Of a stretch of DNA of 64,000 bases, positions 9,601 through 19,820 are shown in pieces (the first letter of the stretch is position 1; the number at the start of each line of letters is the position of its first letter). Made by a program: the position numbers and the translations under genes. Source of the DNA: Picocystis sp. L7 (Eukaryota; Chlorophyta; Picocystophyceae; Picocystales; Picocystaceae); assembly GCA_020975725.1 (NCBI GenBank), contig QXJR01000024.1:62001-126000 (forward strand), in the 5' to 3' direction. The notes below the pieces were generated by a model. It had not been told where the DNA came from. It saw only the letters and a list, made by a program, of their open reading frames with translations, and searched no databases.

Positions 9601-10901
9601 CAAAGCAATGGCCCTTAAGAACGGCGACACCGCGCTCAGGCATCGCACTACCACAGAGAAGAACCAGATGCATGAAAAGGCACGGAGCCTGCAGGGCAAG
9701 ACAACTGATGGATGCTCATCAACCAGTCGCCCGAGCATTGAACGAAATGCATAGAACAAGGAGTGGCCAGGAGGAGAATGCTGTACCACTTTGGGTAAGT
9801 GCAAATTTGTGCTTAGGAATATTGGTCATGAATGAAAAATAGCGCTCAGGTAAGTTGCTGTCATGCCACGAGCGTGCAGGATCAGATTCTGGCTTGATTA
9901 CCGTGCAAGACTTGCATTACGCTGCCACTGTACAGGTGGAATCGCCAAGCTTGTCCCGAGTGGTACGCCTGCCACCATCTATTCTAGCTTCAGTGGTTGT
10001 CGATCTAGCGCCCTAATGCACAGTTACGGAGTGCATATTCTAATACAGTAGCCTCACCTTAATGCCCAGGAAGATCATTCCTTGTCTGTCTTTTGGTCAA
10101 CATGCTCAAGAATGCTTCTTCAAGGCATGTAGAGAAAAAACCAGCGTATTTACCCAGCATGCGTTCTGAAGCAAAGGAAGCTGTCACAACAAACAGCTGG
10201 AGCAAAGACTGATCAAAGCAATGTCATAGAAATCTTTCAGGTTAGCTTGCAGAGCAAATGCTGCCTATTCTTTGAAAGAAACTTGTATGCCGTTCTAGCG
10301 CATGGCCTCGGACTGAAACTTGCGGTGGTAACAAAACAAATTTGGCGCTTCGATACTCCAACTTGCATTGTTTGAGTCTAGGACGTGCACTTGATGCACC
10401 ATGAAAAGGCAAGCCAGCTCTTTGTTTGTCACTCTTAAGACCTGTACAACTACTGACGTTGCCTCAATCTGCTGCCAGGCCGCTGCCTAAGGTGTCAAGG
10501 ACGCATGCTAAAAGCCGTGAAAAGGCACACAGGCGACACAAAAGTACAATTCGGTCTTCTAGGCTTGACGATAGGCTCGAAATACTTTGATCTGTCTGCA
10601 AATCAAGTTGCTTGCACAAAAAAATAGACAGGCACAAGTACGCTGCCGCACCCTCTAGTGGTCCACAGCCAAGAAAGCCTGCACCAGGGAAATCTGTCTG
10701 CACTGTCAAATTCCTGCTGATTTTTTTGCATTCACGTCACGCCAATGCAAATTGGTGCCAGTTGTTCTGACTTTCCTCAACACTGCATCTCTTATTCAAC
10801 AATCACGCTTGTAGGGAATTCACCCTCTCTTTTGTTGTGTACAATTCTACCAAGTGGAATAATCTGAGGAAAGTTCTATGCTTGTCAGGCTTGAGGGACT
10901 C
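9601..10901. other. AT-richer region; no gene recognised
   Basis: This 1.3-kb stretch lies left of the MCU stop codon. All frames are short and interrupted. It probably contains the 3' untranslated region of MCU and possibly that of the small frame at 9223. No repeat or RNA gene was recognised. Confidence 0.4.
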
Positions 10902-11860
10902 CTATCCGACTTTTTTGCGCCTGTAATTGGCCTCCAGGACCTTCTTTTGAGTCATATGCAAACGTCTGCACAATGCCCTATATTGATCCAAGTCTACTCC
11001 AGCTCTCCTGTACCCCCTTTTTCTGCACTTTTCTAGGAGAAATTCCCTGAGATTTTCAAATGTAAATTCTCGCCTAGTACGCAGTGAGAACCCATACATG
11101 GCAACTAGCACAAAACTCCACATGAAGTAGGTAATCGGCTCTATCACATCCCAACTAAACAGTGCAGAGATAGGAGCGAAGACATACGTATACCGTTTCA
11201 AAACACGTTGAGATTTCTTCAACCGTCAGCCGCAAGTCAGAGGAACAGCTGGTGCGTGTGGTCTACAAAGAGCTGTGGTGGCTGCGCCTTCTCAGCCTTG
11301 GTAATCCTTCACTAGCACCGTGCACAACATTTGAGTCGCCAAACCGCCTTGCGACACACATCGAGAAGGTAGCAGCTGCACGAGGAATTCACAACTCACC
11401 TGAGCTCCCAATACGTCATTCGCAACGTTACAACAGTCTGCAGTAGGAGAATGGTCCAAGCAGAAACAAACATCCGTTGGACGTTCTTTTCTGCCTGAGC
11501 TTCGACTTGCTTTTTCTTCTTTTCCATGGTGTGAATCATTTCCTTGATCTGCTCCAGTTGTTCCCCCATTCCAAGCGGAAGGATTTCCACCGATCTCATT
11601 TGCTCTTCTCCCGAAATGCGCGTTTGTGGTGCGTGCATCTGTTCCTCCTCCGTGTGTGGTGGTTGTCCCAGGACCACCAGCTCCTCCTTTTCCATGTCCT
11701 TGGCGGCTTGGTGCCAGCTCTTCTGTCCTCTGTCCACCTCCTGCAGGTGTTTCCAGACCTGTTGCAAGGCTTTGACGTCCACTGCACCTCCAGCAGCACT
11801 GCTCCTCTCCCTCTTTTGCCAGCTCAGTCCCGCCTGCAGCAACCTCCGACACCTCCACAT
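10902..11860 (-). CDS. MCU: Mitochondrial calcium uniporter pore subunit (MCU), two exons
   Basis: MCU forms the calcium channel of the mitochondrial inner membrane. I join exon 1 (11860-11400) to exon 2 (11154-10902). The donor is GTGAGT at 11399 and the acceptor TTTAG before 11154, and the join restores the frame as YWELSWDVIEPITYF. WDVIEPITYF is the family signature (WDxxEP), whose Asp and Glu line the selectivity filter. TM1 (AWTILLLQTVVTLRM) precedes it and TM2 (FMWSFVLVAMYGF) follows. A coiled coil with KKKK lies before TM1. I chose the ATG at 11860 because it opens MWRCRRLLQAGLSW, a typical mitochondrial presequence. The protein is 237 residues, short for the family, with little room for the N-terminal matrix domain of animal MCU. 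Upstream are GGGGCGCC and GTTGTGT. Confidence 0.85.
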
Positions 11861-13084
11861 GCCCCCCTCCCCGGAATATGGCGCCCCAGGCCCTACACAA
11901 CGCCCCACACAATCCAATACGCCCCGGAACTGGGATCCAGCACCCCACCAACGGACCACAAGCCGTCGTTTGCACTCGGACAACTGCAACACCACTGTCG
12001 AACGTGAGTGATCTTCACTTGAACTTCCCGAACCATGGACCTCCCCGCAGCCAGGAAGTTTATCCACGAATTAAGCGGAAAGGGGAAGAGGAAAGGACAG
12101 AGGGAAGAAGAGTTAAGCAAAGTTAAGCCCGGTGGGGTCGGAGGCGGGGATGGACCGGGGAGAGATTCGATGTGAAGTTCACAACGAATGGGTGGACCTG
12201 GCACCACCCATTCCCTTCAAACATCCATTCTCCAGGACACATGGTGGGTTATGCATCTTGTTCAGGACCCTACACCAGAAAGAAGCTGCTCAGGCAATGG
12301 TTGCACATCTCTGCCATGTGGAGGGGAACATGTCTGGGGTTTTCTCGAGAAGACACATGTGGCAGCAGGGACCCCCTTCCTGGTCACGGGAACCGCCCGC
12401 GTTTCGAGCAGAATATGCGATGCAACATTCCAAGGATAGGATGAACTCCCTGCATTACCACAATTGAGCATAGGTGAAAATCTTGCCCGGTCAAAGGACG
12501 TGAAGCGGACAATCAGATCGCCAAAACAAGAAGGATTTGGAGGTCGGTGAGCGTGCAGCACACACAGAAACGGTCACTTGCGTGGATGGAAAGAAGAAAA
12601 AGGGAGCCAGTCATTGACAGAAGACAGCCCAGGGGTTGAGAACGCATGCCACGTTCTCCTAGACTTGCCCAGTAAAGGACAGTGTTTGGTTAGACTCTCA
12701 GTTGCCATTCGAACCCGGAGAACGGCCAAGCAGGCGAAGGGGGGTATCTGCCGAGTTTAAAGAAAGCTTTTATTCTTCCAAGGGATAACTGTAAATGCAA
12801 GTGGAAGATACGCGAGCGATTACCATCATACTACTCGCAACAAAATCAAGAGCTTCCGGGAAAAAATCATCATAACATGGGAATCTCTTGAAAGGAAGGA
12901 TCTGCGGGTACCAAGCGACGATCGGGGGCATCTGCTTCTCATGAGCAAAAACAGGTGCCAAAGGTTGAACAAGATCTATCTCTCTTACGAAGTCTTCATG
13001 TTTTCTCTACTCCACCTTTCCTGAACCTGTTTGATATATTTGCATGGCTTCCAGCGTTCCATCACTGTACTTGACCTCGAGCAT
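11861..13084. other. MCU upstream side and convergent 3' side
   Basis: The left part holds promoter-type motifs for MCU: GGGGCGCC (complement of 11880-11887) and GTTGTGT (complement of 11895-11901), and GTTAAG twice near 12115. From about 12130 to 12760 there are several short open frames in different phases (for example 12188-12439), none of them recognisable. The right part is AT-richer and lies beyond the starch synthase stop. A small gene here cannot be excluded. Confidence 0.35.
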
Positions 13085-14761
13085 CTATGTTGCTGAGAGT
13101 TCCTGCATTGGTGTCTTTACAGCACCTTTCTTACCAGCACCGCCGGGGCAGCTGAATGCCAGCTCCTCCAGTATCCCCTCCCACTTCTGCGCTGGCTTTG
13201 ACCATGTGAGGTCCTGGGCAATGCATGCCTTCACCATCTGTGGGTAATCATTCGTTGCGTAAGCTTCACAAGCCACTGTCATCGCCTCTGCGCATGCCTG
13301 GGCATCCTCTTCGGTGAGCTCGTCCAGGTCCATACTACCCATGTGAAAACCAGTCACGCCCTCCTTGACGGTGTCAACCAGTCCACCGGTCGATGAAACG
13401 ATTGGCACTGTTCCATACTGCATGGCGTGAAGCTGGATAAGACCACAAGGCTCAAAGCGGGATGGGACCACCATGTAGTCTGCTCCCGCCGTGATCAGGT
13501 GCGCATGAGGGCTAGAAAACTTCACCACCCCGGCGCAGGAACCCGGAAACTGCTCGTCCAGTTTCTCTACCGCTGCTTCCATTTTCTTTTTGCCGGTGCC
13601 AAGGACCACGACCTGCGCCTGTGGACACGCCTCCATAAGCTTGGGGATCGCTTCGAGGAGGATATCCACGCCCTTCTGTTCTTCAAGCCTCCCGATAAAC
13701 CCAAACAGAGGTGCAGTTGGATCCACCTCTAATCCGCACTCGGCCTGAAGCGCCTCTTTGGCGATCGCTTTCCCTTCCATGACGTTGGTCTTATCGTATT
13801 TCATGTCCAAGAACTTGTCCTTTTGCGGACTCCACTCCGAGGGGTCCATCCCATTCACGATCCCTTCGATCCCCACCTGTGCAATGAACTGGTTCATTTC
13901 CACCCCCTTGTCTTCGCCCGAGACGATCTCCTGTGCATAGTTGGGAGACACCGTGAGCAGCTTGTCGCTCGAGAGGATTCCTGCTTTGAGCCAGTTCAAC
14001 TTTTGGTGTTCTTTCCCGGAAGGCATTTCCTTGGTGTCCAGCACCGGATTGTCTTCGTCTATGACCCTAGCGTACCCGTCGGTCATGAGGAACTTCTCCA
14101 TGGTTTCGGCGGGCAGCTCCAGCTGTTGGAAGGTTTCCGGCCAGAACCTTCCCTGGAAGGCGATGTTGTGGATGCAGAGTGCCACTTTAGCATTGGTGTA
14201 CCTGCCTTGCGGTTGGTATTCGTGCTTGAGCAGCACGGGCACCAGGGCGGAGTGCCAGTCGTTGGCCACGATGGTGCACTGTTCCCCATCCATACCGAAG
14301 GGCATGGCTTCGATGGCTTCGATGGCGGCCCTGCAGAAGAGTGCAAACCTCTTGGGGTTGTCCCTGAAATCTGCGCCAGTTTTCTTCCCGTAGATTTTGG
14401 ATCCAGTTTTTCCCCACACTTTGGCCAGGAACCAGGGATGGTCCACGAAGACCCGGTCCACGCCTTGCTTCTTGGCATGGAAGAACCTCACCTTTTCTCC
14501 CATGATGTCCAGCACGACGTCGGTGTCCCACGCATCCACGTACTGGTCGTACCTCGGCGCCACCGTCATGACCTTGTGTCCGCGTTGGGCGAGTGCCACG
14601 GGCAATCCGCTCAGCACGTCGCCCAGTCCGCCGGTTTTGGACCATGGCGCGACTTCCGCCGACACGAAGGCGAGCTGCATGGACCTCTTCGTCCCTTGGC
14701 TGCGCGCCAGGACGCATCCACGCGCGTTTTTTCGTCCATGCGAGGCGGCATGGAGGCGCAT
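13085..14761 (-). CDS. Starch synthase, granule-bound type (GT5)
   Basis: The enzyme transfers glucose from ADP- or UDP-glucose to growing alpha-1,4-glucan. The protein has 558 residues. KTGGLGD (residues 42-48) is the GT5 sugar-nucleotide motif, and the second domain carries GFIGRLEEQKGVD and SRFEPCGLIQLHAMQYG, which includes the catalytic glutamate region. Absence of a long N-terminal extension and the full-length match fit granule-bound synthase better than soluble forms. I chose the ATG at 14761 (MRLHAASHGRKNARG), a basic, alanine/serine-containing leader before MQLAFVSAEV. The frame stays open far upstream into the minisatellite, but that reading is a Leu/Pro/Ser repeat and is not credible. 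Single exon. GGCGGGAAA lies about 35 bases upstream. Confidence 0.85.
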   Translation of the reverse strand: MRLHAASHGRKNARGCVLARSQGTKRSMQLAFVSAEVAPWSKTGGLGDVLSGLPVALAQRGHKVMTVAPRYDQYVDAWDTDVVLDIMGEKVRFFHAKKQGVDRVFVDHPWFLAKVWGKTGSKIYGKKTGADFRDNPKRFALFCRAAIEAIEAMPFGMDGEQCTIVANDWHSALVPVLLKHEYQPQGRYTNAKVALCIHNIAFQGRFWPETFQQLELPAETMEKFLMTDGYARVIDEDNPVLDTKEMPSGKEHQKLNWLKAGILSSDKLLTVSPNYAQEIVSGEDKGVEMNQFIAQVGIEGIVNGMDPSEWSPQKDKFLDMKYDKTNVMEGKAIAKEALQAECGLEVDPTAPLFGFIGRLEEQKGVDILLEAIPKLMEACPQAQVVVLGTGKKKMEAAVEKLDEQFPGSCAGVVKFSSPHAHLITAGADYMVVPSRFEPCGLIQLHAMQYGTVPIVSSTGGLVDTVKEGVTGFHMGSMDLDELTEEDAQACAEAMTVACEAYATNDYPQMVKACIAQDLTWSKPAQKWEGILEELAFSCPGGAGKKGAVKTPMQELSAT

Positions 14762-14939
14762 GGCGGTGCTTCGACCGACGAGCTTCCGGATCGGAAATGG
14801 CGGGAAACGTGGGGTGGAGAACGCACGTGGGGGGATGCCACGTGGCACGTGAGGTGGAGGATGGTCCGGGGGGGGGGTGCGAGGGGGGTGAGAGACTGGG
14901 AGAGGGAGAAGGTGAGGGAATCGTTGGAGAGAGGGATTG

Positions 14940-16480
14940 AGGGGGAGTAGGGAATAGATGGAGAAGGAGTAGGAGAAGGGCGAGAGTAGGGAATAGATGT
15001 GGGAGAGAGGAGGGAGAAGGAGAAGGAGGAGGGAGTAGGGAATAGATGTGGGAGAGAGGAGGGAGAAGGAGAAGGAGAAGGAGGAGGGAGTAGGGAATAG
15101 ATGTGGGAGAGAGGAGGGAGAAGGAGAAGGAGAAGGAGGAGGGAGTAGGGAATAGATGTGGGAGAGAGGGAGAAGGAGAAGGAGAAGGGAGTAGGGAATA
15201 GATGTGGGAGAGAGGAGGGAGAAGGAGAAGGAGAAGGAGGAGGGAGTAGGGAATAGATGTGGGAGAGAGGAGGGAGAAGGAGAAGGAGAAGGAGAAGGGA
15301 GTAGGGAATAGATGTGGGAGAGAGGAGGGAGAAGGAGAAGGAGAAGGAGGAGGGAGTAGGGAATAGATGTGGGAGAGAGGAGGGAGAAGGAGAAGGAGAA
15401 GGAGGAGGGAGTAGGGAATAGATGTGGGAGAGAGGAGGGAGAAGGAGAAGGAGAAGGAGAAGGGAGTAGGGAATAGATGTGGGAGAGAGGAGGGAGAAGG
15501 AGAAGGAGAAGGAGGAGGGAGTAGGGAATAGATGTGGGAGAGAGGAGGGAGAAGGAGAAGGAGAAGGAGGAGGGAGTAGGGAATAGATGTGGGAGAGAGG
15601 AGGGAGAAGGAGAAGGAGAAGGAGGAGGGAGTAGGGAATAGATGTGGGAGAGAGGGAGAAGGAGAAGGAGAAGGGAGTAGGGAATAGATGTGGGAGAGAG
15701 GAGGGAGAAGGAGAAGGAGAAGGAGGAGGGAGTAGGGAATAGATGTGGGAGAGAGGAGGGAGAAGGAGAAGGAGAAGGAGGAGGGAGTAGGGAATAGATG
15801 TGGGAGAGAGGAGGGAGAAGGAGAAGGAGAAGGAGGAGGGAGTAGGGAATAGATGTGGGAGAGAGGAGGGAGAAGGAGAAGGAGAAGGAGGAGGGAGTAG
15901 GGAATAGATGTGGGAGAGAGGAGGGAGAAGGAGAAGGAGAAGGAGGAGGGAGTAGGGAATAGATGTGGGAGAGAGGGAGAAGGAGAAGGAGAAGGGAGTA
16001 GGGAATAGATGTGGGAGAGAGGAGGGAGAAGGAGAAGGAGAAGGAGGAGGGAGTAGGGAATAGATGTGGGAGAGAGGAGGGAGAAGGAGAAGGAGAAGGG
16101 AGTAGGGAATAGATGTGGGAGAGAGGAGGGAGAAGGAGAAGGAGAAGGAGGAGGGAGTAGGGAATAGATGTGGGAGAGAGGAGGGAGAAGGAGAAGGAGG
16201 AGGGAGTAGGGAATAGATGTGGGAGAGAGGAGGGAGAAGGAGAAGGAGAAGGAGGAGGGAGTAGGGAATAGATGTGGGAGAGAGGAGGGAGAAGGAGAAG
16301 GAGGAGGGAGTAGGGAATAGATGTGGGAGAGAGGGAGAAGGAGAAGGAGAAGGGAGGGAGTAGGGAATAGATGTGGGAGAGAGAGTAGGGAATAGATGTG
16401 GGAGAGAGGGAGAAGGAGAAGGGAGTAGGGAATAGATGTGGGAGAGAGGGAGAAGGAGAGGGACAAGGGAAAGAGAGGGA
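14940..16480. repeat. Purine-rich minisatellite, about 30 units
   Basis: About 30 copies of a 42- to 57-base unit run head to tail. Each unit contains GGGAATAGATGTGGGAGAG, then GAGGGAGAAGGAGAAGG and a variable number of GAGAAG/GAGGAG triplet pairs before GGGAGTAG. The plus strand is almost pure purine apart from the TAGATGT block. Unit length varies by the number of GGAGAA steps, which suggests slippage and unequal exchange. No stop codon occurs on the minus strand, so all three minus frames stay open across it; that is a result of composition. It begins about 180 bases upstream of the starch synthase start codon. Confidence 0.9.
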
Positions 16481-17266
16481 AGCGGTGGAGACAATGGGCA
16501 TAGCACAGGGAGGGAGGAGAGGTGGAGTGATATTGGGTGCGAGCGATAGAGAGAGTCGAGCAGCAGAGAGGGGAGAACGAAATTGAATGCCATCGACGTT
16601 CTATTTCTCCTTCAATCGGACGAAAGAGGAGGGAACAACGAGCATACACCGTCCAAGCGAACGATAAGAACATGAATGTAATCAAGAATAAGAGGGGATC
16701 GAGATGGTGGAGACTTGTCTTGATGCGCAAAACGAAAGACGATAAAAACAAATGGCTGAAGATGCAACACGAAAAGAGAAGAGTGCTTGCCGGCGTTGCT
16801 TTGTGAGAAGGTGGTCCGCATCGTCGATGGGCAAGGTTCGCGGGGGACCACGGTCGTCGTGCATTCCTTTGCGGGATCACTTCGAGGAGGAAACTTGTAC
16901 CATTCCTCAGCATTCCGATCGACGCCCTCATGCATTCAAGGTTCGTGGTGGAAGGCTTCTCCAACATGCACTTCTCACACAAATGTCCCCAGCATGTGCT
17001 TCCCCCCTTGGCTTCCAACAAAAAACCATCCTCGATGCCATCCAATCCGGGGAATCCAGGCCCGTCTCAATACCTCCCTTCCAGTACAAAGGCTGAACGA
17101 CGGTCCTGAGGTTGCAGTGAGGACGGATTCTGAATTCCGACCGGTGGGAGTGACACCGACGGTGCTTCGTTTTCTTTCTTCCAGTTTTCTTCGACGAAAC
17201 GCACCTTTCCAAGACGCGAATCGGTGTTGCAAGGCGCTCATTTGCGCGAAGGAGGAAGCAGGGACC
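16481..17266. other. Divergent region between starch synthase and PQ-loop gene
   Basis: The region is bounded by the minisatellite and the PQ-loop start codon. The plus frame of the PQ-loop gene is open back to 16787, but the upstream residues show no membrane segments or conserved features. I see no further gene. Confidence 0.4.
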
Positions 17267-18196
17267 ATGTCGCCTTGTTCGTGCGAGGAAGGAAACGTGA
17301 TCTGGGTGCAAAAGTACTTTCTAGACTGCGTGTATGGGAACTGGGAGCTGGTGGCTTTCCTGGTGGGCATGTCTTCCATATTGCTGTGGATGGCAGCTCA
17401 AGCACCGCAGCTGGTGGAGAACTACAGGAATAAGAGTGCAGAAGCTCTCAGCGTCTGGTTCCTGCTGCAGTGGCTCATGGGAGACACCTGCAACCTAGCG
17501 GGATGCCTCCTGACCGGATCCCAGCTGCCCACAGAAACATACACGGCGGTGTACTTCATATTCGCAGATACGATCATCTTAACCCAGTACATGTATTACA
17601 ACCATCTCAACCAAAGGAGGCACATCAGACCAGATGATTACCGCGAACTACCAGCAGAAGTTGGGAGGAGGAGGAAAGCATCTGTGGCAGCAACGGCGGC
17701 CGCTGGGGCCGCCGCCTCCGTGGGCCTTGTCTGCTTGCTCGCCTCTCCAACAGGAAGCATTACGCTGGTCAAAAGTCTGATCCTTCCCGAAGCTGTCCTG
17801 AAGCAGACTTATCCACCCTGCGGCCACAGCTACCGGTCGCAGGGGCTGATCATCCTGGGCAATTGGTGTGGGTGGATTTCTTCGGTATTCTACTTGTTCT
17901 CACGTATATCACAGATTGCCAAAAACATGCGCCGTAGGTCGGTTGTGGGCCTAGCCCTTGGTATGTTCATGACAGCAGTGGCTGCAAATCTCACATATGG
18001 GGTCTCCATCCTTTTGCGCGTTCAGAGCAGTGAAGACTTCATCAGCAAGTTCCCGTGGCTGCTTGGGAGCCTTGGTACCGTATCTCTGGACATGACCATC
18101 CTCCTGCAGTCAAAGATCTATGGGACGGTAGAGGACGGAGGAGAGACACAGCCATTGGTTGTGGATGGTGATTCTCGGGTGGAAGATACGCCTTGA
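17267..18196 (+). CDS. PQ-loop transporter of the PQLC2/Ypq1 type
   Basis: The protein has 309 residues and about seven membrane helices, the layout of lysosomal/vacuolar cationic amino-acid exporters (PQLC2, also called SLC66A1; Ypq1-3). The first PQ motif is AAQAPQLVENYRNKSAEALS (Pro47-Gln48). The second is FSRISQIAKNMRRRS, where serine replaces the usual proline (Ser215-Gln216). Between them is a polar, alanine-rich linker of about 60 residues. The ATG at 17267 (ACCATGT) gives MSPCSCEEGN and puts the first helix where the family has it. Amino-acid export from an acidic compartment is inferred from the family. Single exon. Confidence 0.8.
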   Translation: MSPCSCEEGNVIWVQKYFLDCVYGNWELVAFLVGMSSILLWMAAQAPQLVENYRNKSAEALSVWFLLQWLMGDTCNLAGCLLTGSQLPTETYTAVYFIFADTIILTQYMYYNHLNQRRHIRPDDYRELPAEVGRRRKASVAATAAAGAAASVGLVCLLASPTGSITLVKSLILPEAVLKQTYPPCGHSYRSQGLIILGNWCGWISSVFYLFSRISQIAKNMRRRSVVGLALGMFMTAVAANLTYGVSILLRVQSSEDFISKFPWLLGSLGTVSLDMTILLQSKIYGTVEDGGETQPLVVDGDSRVEDTP

Positions 18197-18568
18197 AGAA
18201 TTGGCAACGGCACTATCCCTGAATCCACTTCGTTTGGCACATTACACGTCAACGTTGTGTCCAGACACGTTGAAAGTCATGTATCGGGTAGCAGATCAGG
18301 TTTTGTTGCCTGTCGTACGTTGGTTACGTCCGCAGAGCTGCACCTACGTTGTTTGAATCCTTCATTGAAAGGATCGCTGCAGGGCCTGATAGTTTGATAA
18401 AGGGGTACAGAATCGCACAAGCTCATGGCCGTTGCAGCCCATGGCTGGCTTGCATGGGGAGCATCACGCATGTATCACTTCCAAGTCTGAATATCCTTTC
18501 GCTGTAGCACGGAAGGTCCCCCTCCAGCTCAATGACGGCAAAGGTACCAATAAAATCGTTCCACTCTT
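18197..18568. other. Convergent 3' region
   Basis: This short AT-richer stretch lies between the stop codons of the PQ-loop gene (+) and the Maf gene (-). Nothing else is visible. Confidence 0.5.
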
Positions 18569-19255
18569 TCAGCTTGCTTGCATCCGCCCTTTCAGTTGCG
18601 TGCCCAGTTCAGTTTCGTCGACCAATTTTCGGAGTTCCACGGTGAACCGATGCAGTGGGAATCCCACCACGTTGTAGTAGCACCCTTGGATGTTTGCGAC
18701 GAAAGGTCCGGCTTTGCTTTGAATGCCATAGGCTCCAGCCTTGTCCATGGGATCTCCTGTGTCTACGTAGGCTTGGATGAGCTTTTCACTCAGCACGGCC
18801 ATGTGGCACACGGTGGTTTCTGCGAAGGTCTTCACATAGGGCATGGTGCCGGTTCCGGGGTCCACCAGGTTGGGCGCCACGATGGCCACTCCGGTGTGCA
18901 CGCGATGAGACCTTCCCGACAGCGACCTCAGCATCCTCTTGGCCTCTTCCACATCTTTTGGTTTCTCCAGCACTTGTCCACTGGGCGATTCCACCACGGT
19001 GTCTGCACCTACCACCACATCTGGACCCTCCCTCGAATATTCTCTACCGGCCACCGCCACCGCCTTTCCCAGGGCCGTCTGCTGCGAATATTCGCTCGCG
19101 TTTGGGAATCGGCTGGCGTCGAGGGTTTCTTCGAAGTGCGACGTCGCGGCTTCGAACGGCACTTCGAGCGAACGTAGGATGTCCTTACGACGTGGCGATG
19201 CAGATGCCAGCACCAGCCGCAGGTGCTGGAGCTCTGGGAGCACGTCCAGGATCAT
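18569..19255 (-). CDS. Maf/Ham1-like nucleotide pyrophosphatase
   Basis: Maf proteins hydrolyse non-canonical or modified nucleoside triphosphates (dTTP/UTP, m7GTP) to monophosphates. The protein has 228 residues when started at the ATG at 19255 (MILDVLPELQHLRLVLASA). The N-terminal motif ASASPRRKDIL, the catalytic block VVGADTVV (Asp85), GQVLEKPKD, and the late motifs TGDPMDKAGAYGIQ and GCYYNVVGFPL are all present. The frame is open about 97 codons further upstream, but that part lacks family features. The gene lies downstream of MgtE on the same strand, with 565 bases between them. Single exon. Confidence 0.9.
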   Translation of the reverse strand: MILDVLPELQHLRLVLASASPRRKDILRSLEVPFEAATSHFEETLDASRFPNASEYSQQTALGKAVAVAGREYSREGPDVVVGADTVVESPSGQVLEKPKDVEEAKRMLRSLSGRSHRVHTGVAIVAPNLVDPGTGTMPYVKTFAETTVCHMAVLSEKLIQAYVDTGDPMDKAGAYGIQSKAGPFVANIQGCYYNVVGFPLHRFTVELRKLVDETELGTQLKGRMQAS

Positions 19256-19820
19256 CCGACGGACGTGTGGGACGTGTCCCACGTCGACCAGGGAAGACCA
19301 GGTTGTGAGTGGAGCCAGTGATGGACACAAGCAACCATCAAAATGGTGGATGCACACGCAGGACGTGGTCATGCTCGTACCAAACGTGTCCCTCGAGGTT
19401 CGTCGTCGTGGAAGTCCCACCGGGATGGCGGAGATGGCCATGCAGACTCCTGCGCTGGTGAGAAGATGATGGAGAGACATAGGATGGCAGTATGGGCACG
19501 GACACTGCGCGGAACAGGCTCGGGGAAAGGTACACGCGGCCAGCAATGCAACACATGAGAACTTGGCAACCGTGCGCCCTGGCTCAGCCCTGGTGGACTT
19601 CGTGCGCTATTCCACCCTCCCACTGTCTTGGCAGAGCCACCCCGTTTCATGTGCATACCCGAATCCACAAAACCCTACATAAACGTACAATCTTGATTAC
19701 CACACTCACATAGAGTTCATTCGTGCAAGACCCAGAACACTAGAAGCAAGAACTGGTCTCTTCCATTCCCAGCATGTGGGAGAAGAAACTAGATATTGCT
19801 TCTGGAATGCGGTTGCTCAC
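19256..19820. other. Space between MgtE stop and Maf start
   Basis: Both flanking genes are on the minus strand. The part next to Maf is GC-richer and probably its promoter; the part near 19700 is AT-rich and is probably the MgtE 3' end. I see no gene in it. Confidence 0.4.

Noticed and set aside
14940-16480. Regular repeats considered as a CRISPR array
   Set aside because: There are no unique spacers; the array is a simple head-to-tail minisatellite in a eukaryotic genome.
13085-17045. Very long minus-strand frames of 1138, 952 and 660 residues with SLSPTSIPYSLLLLL repeats
   Set aside because: All three minus frames are open because the polypyrimidine strand of the minisatellite lacks stop codons. 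Only the starch synthase part from 14761 has family support.
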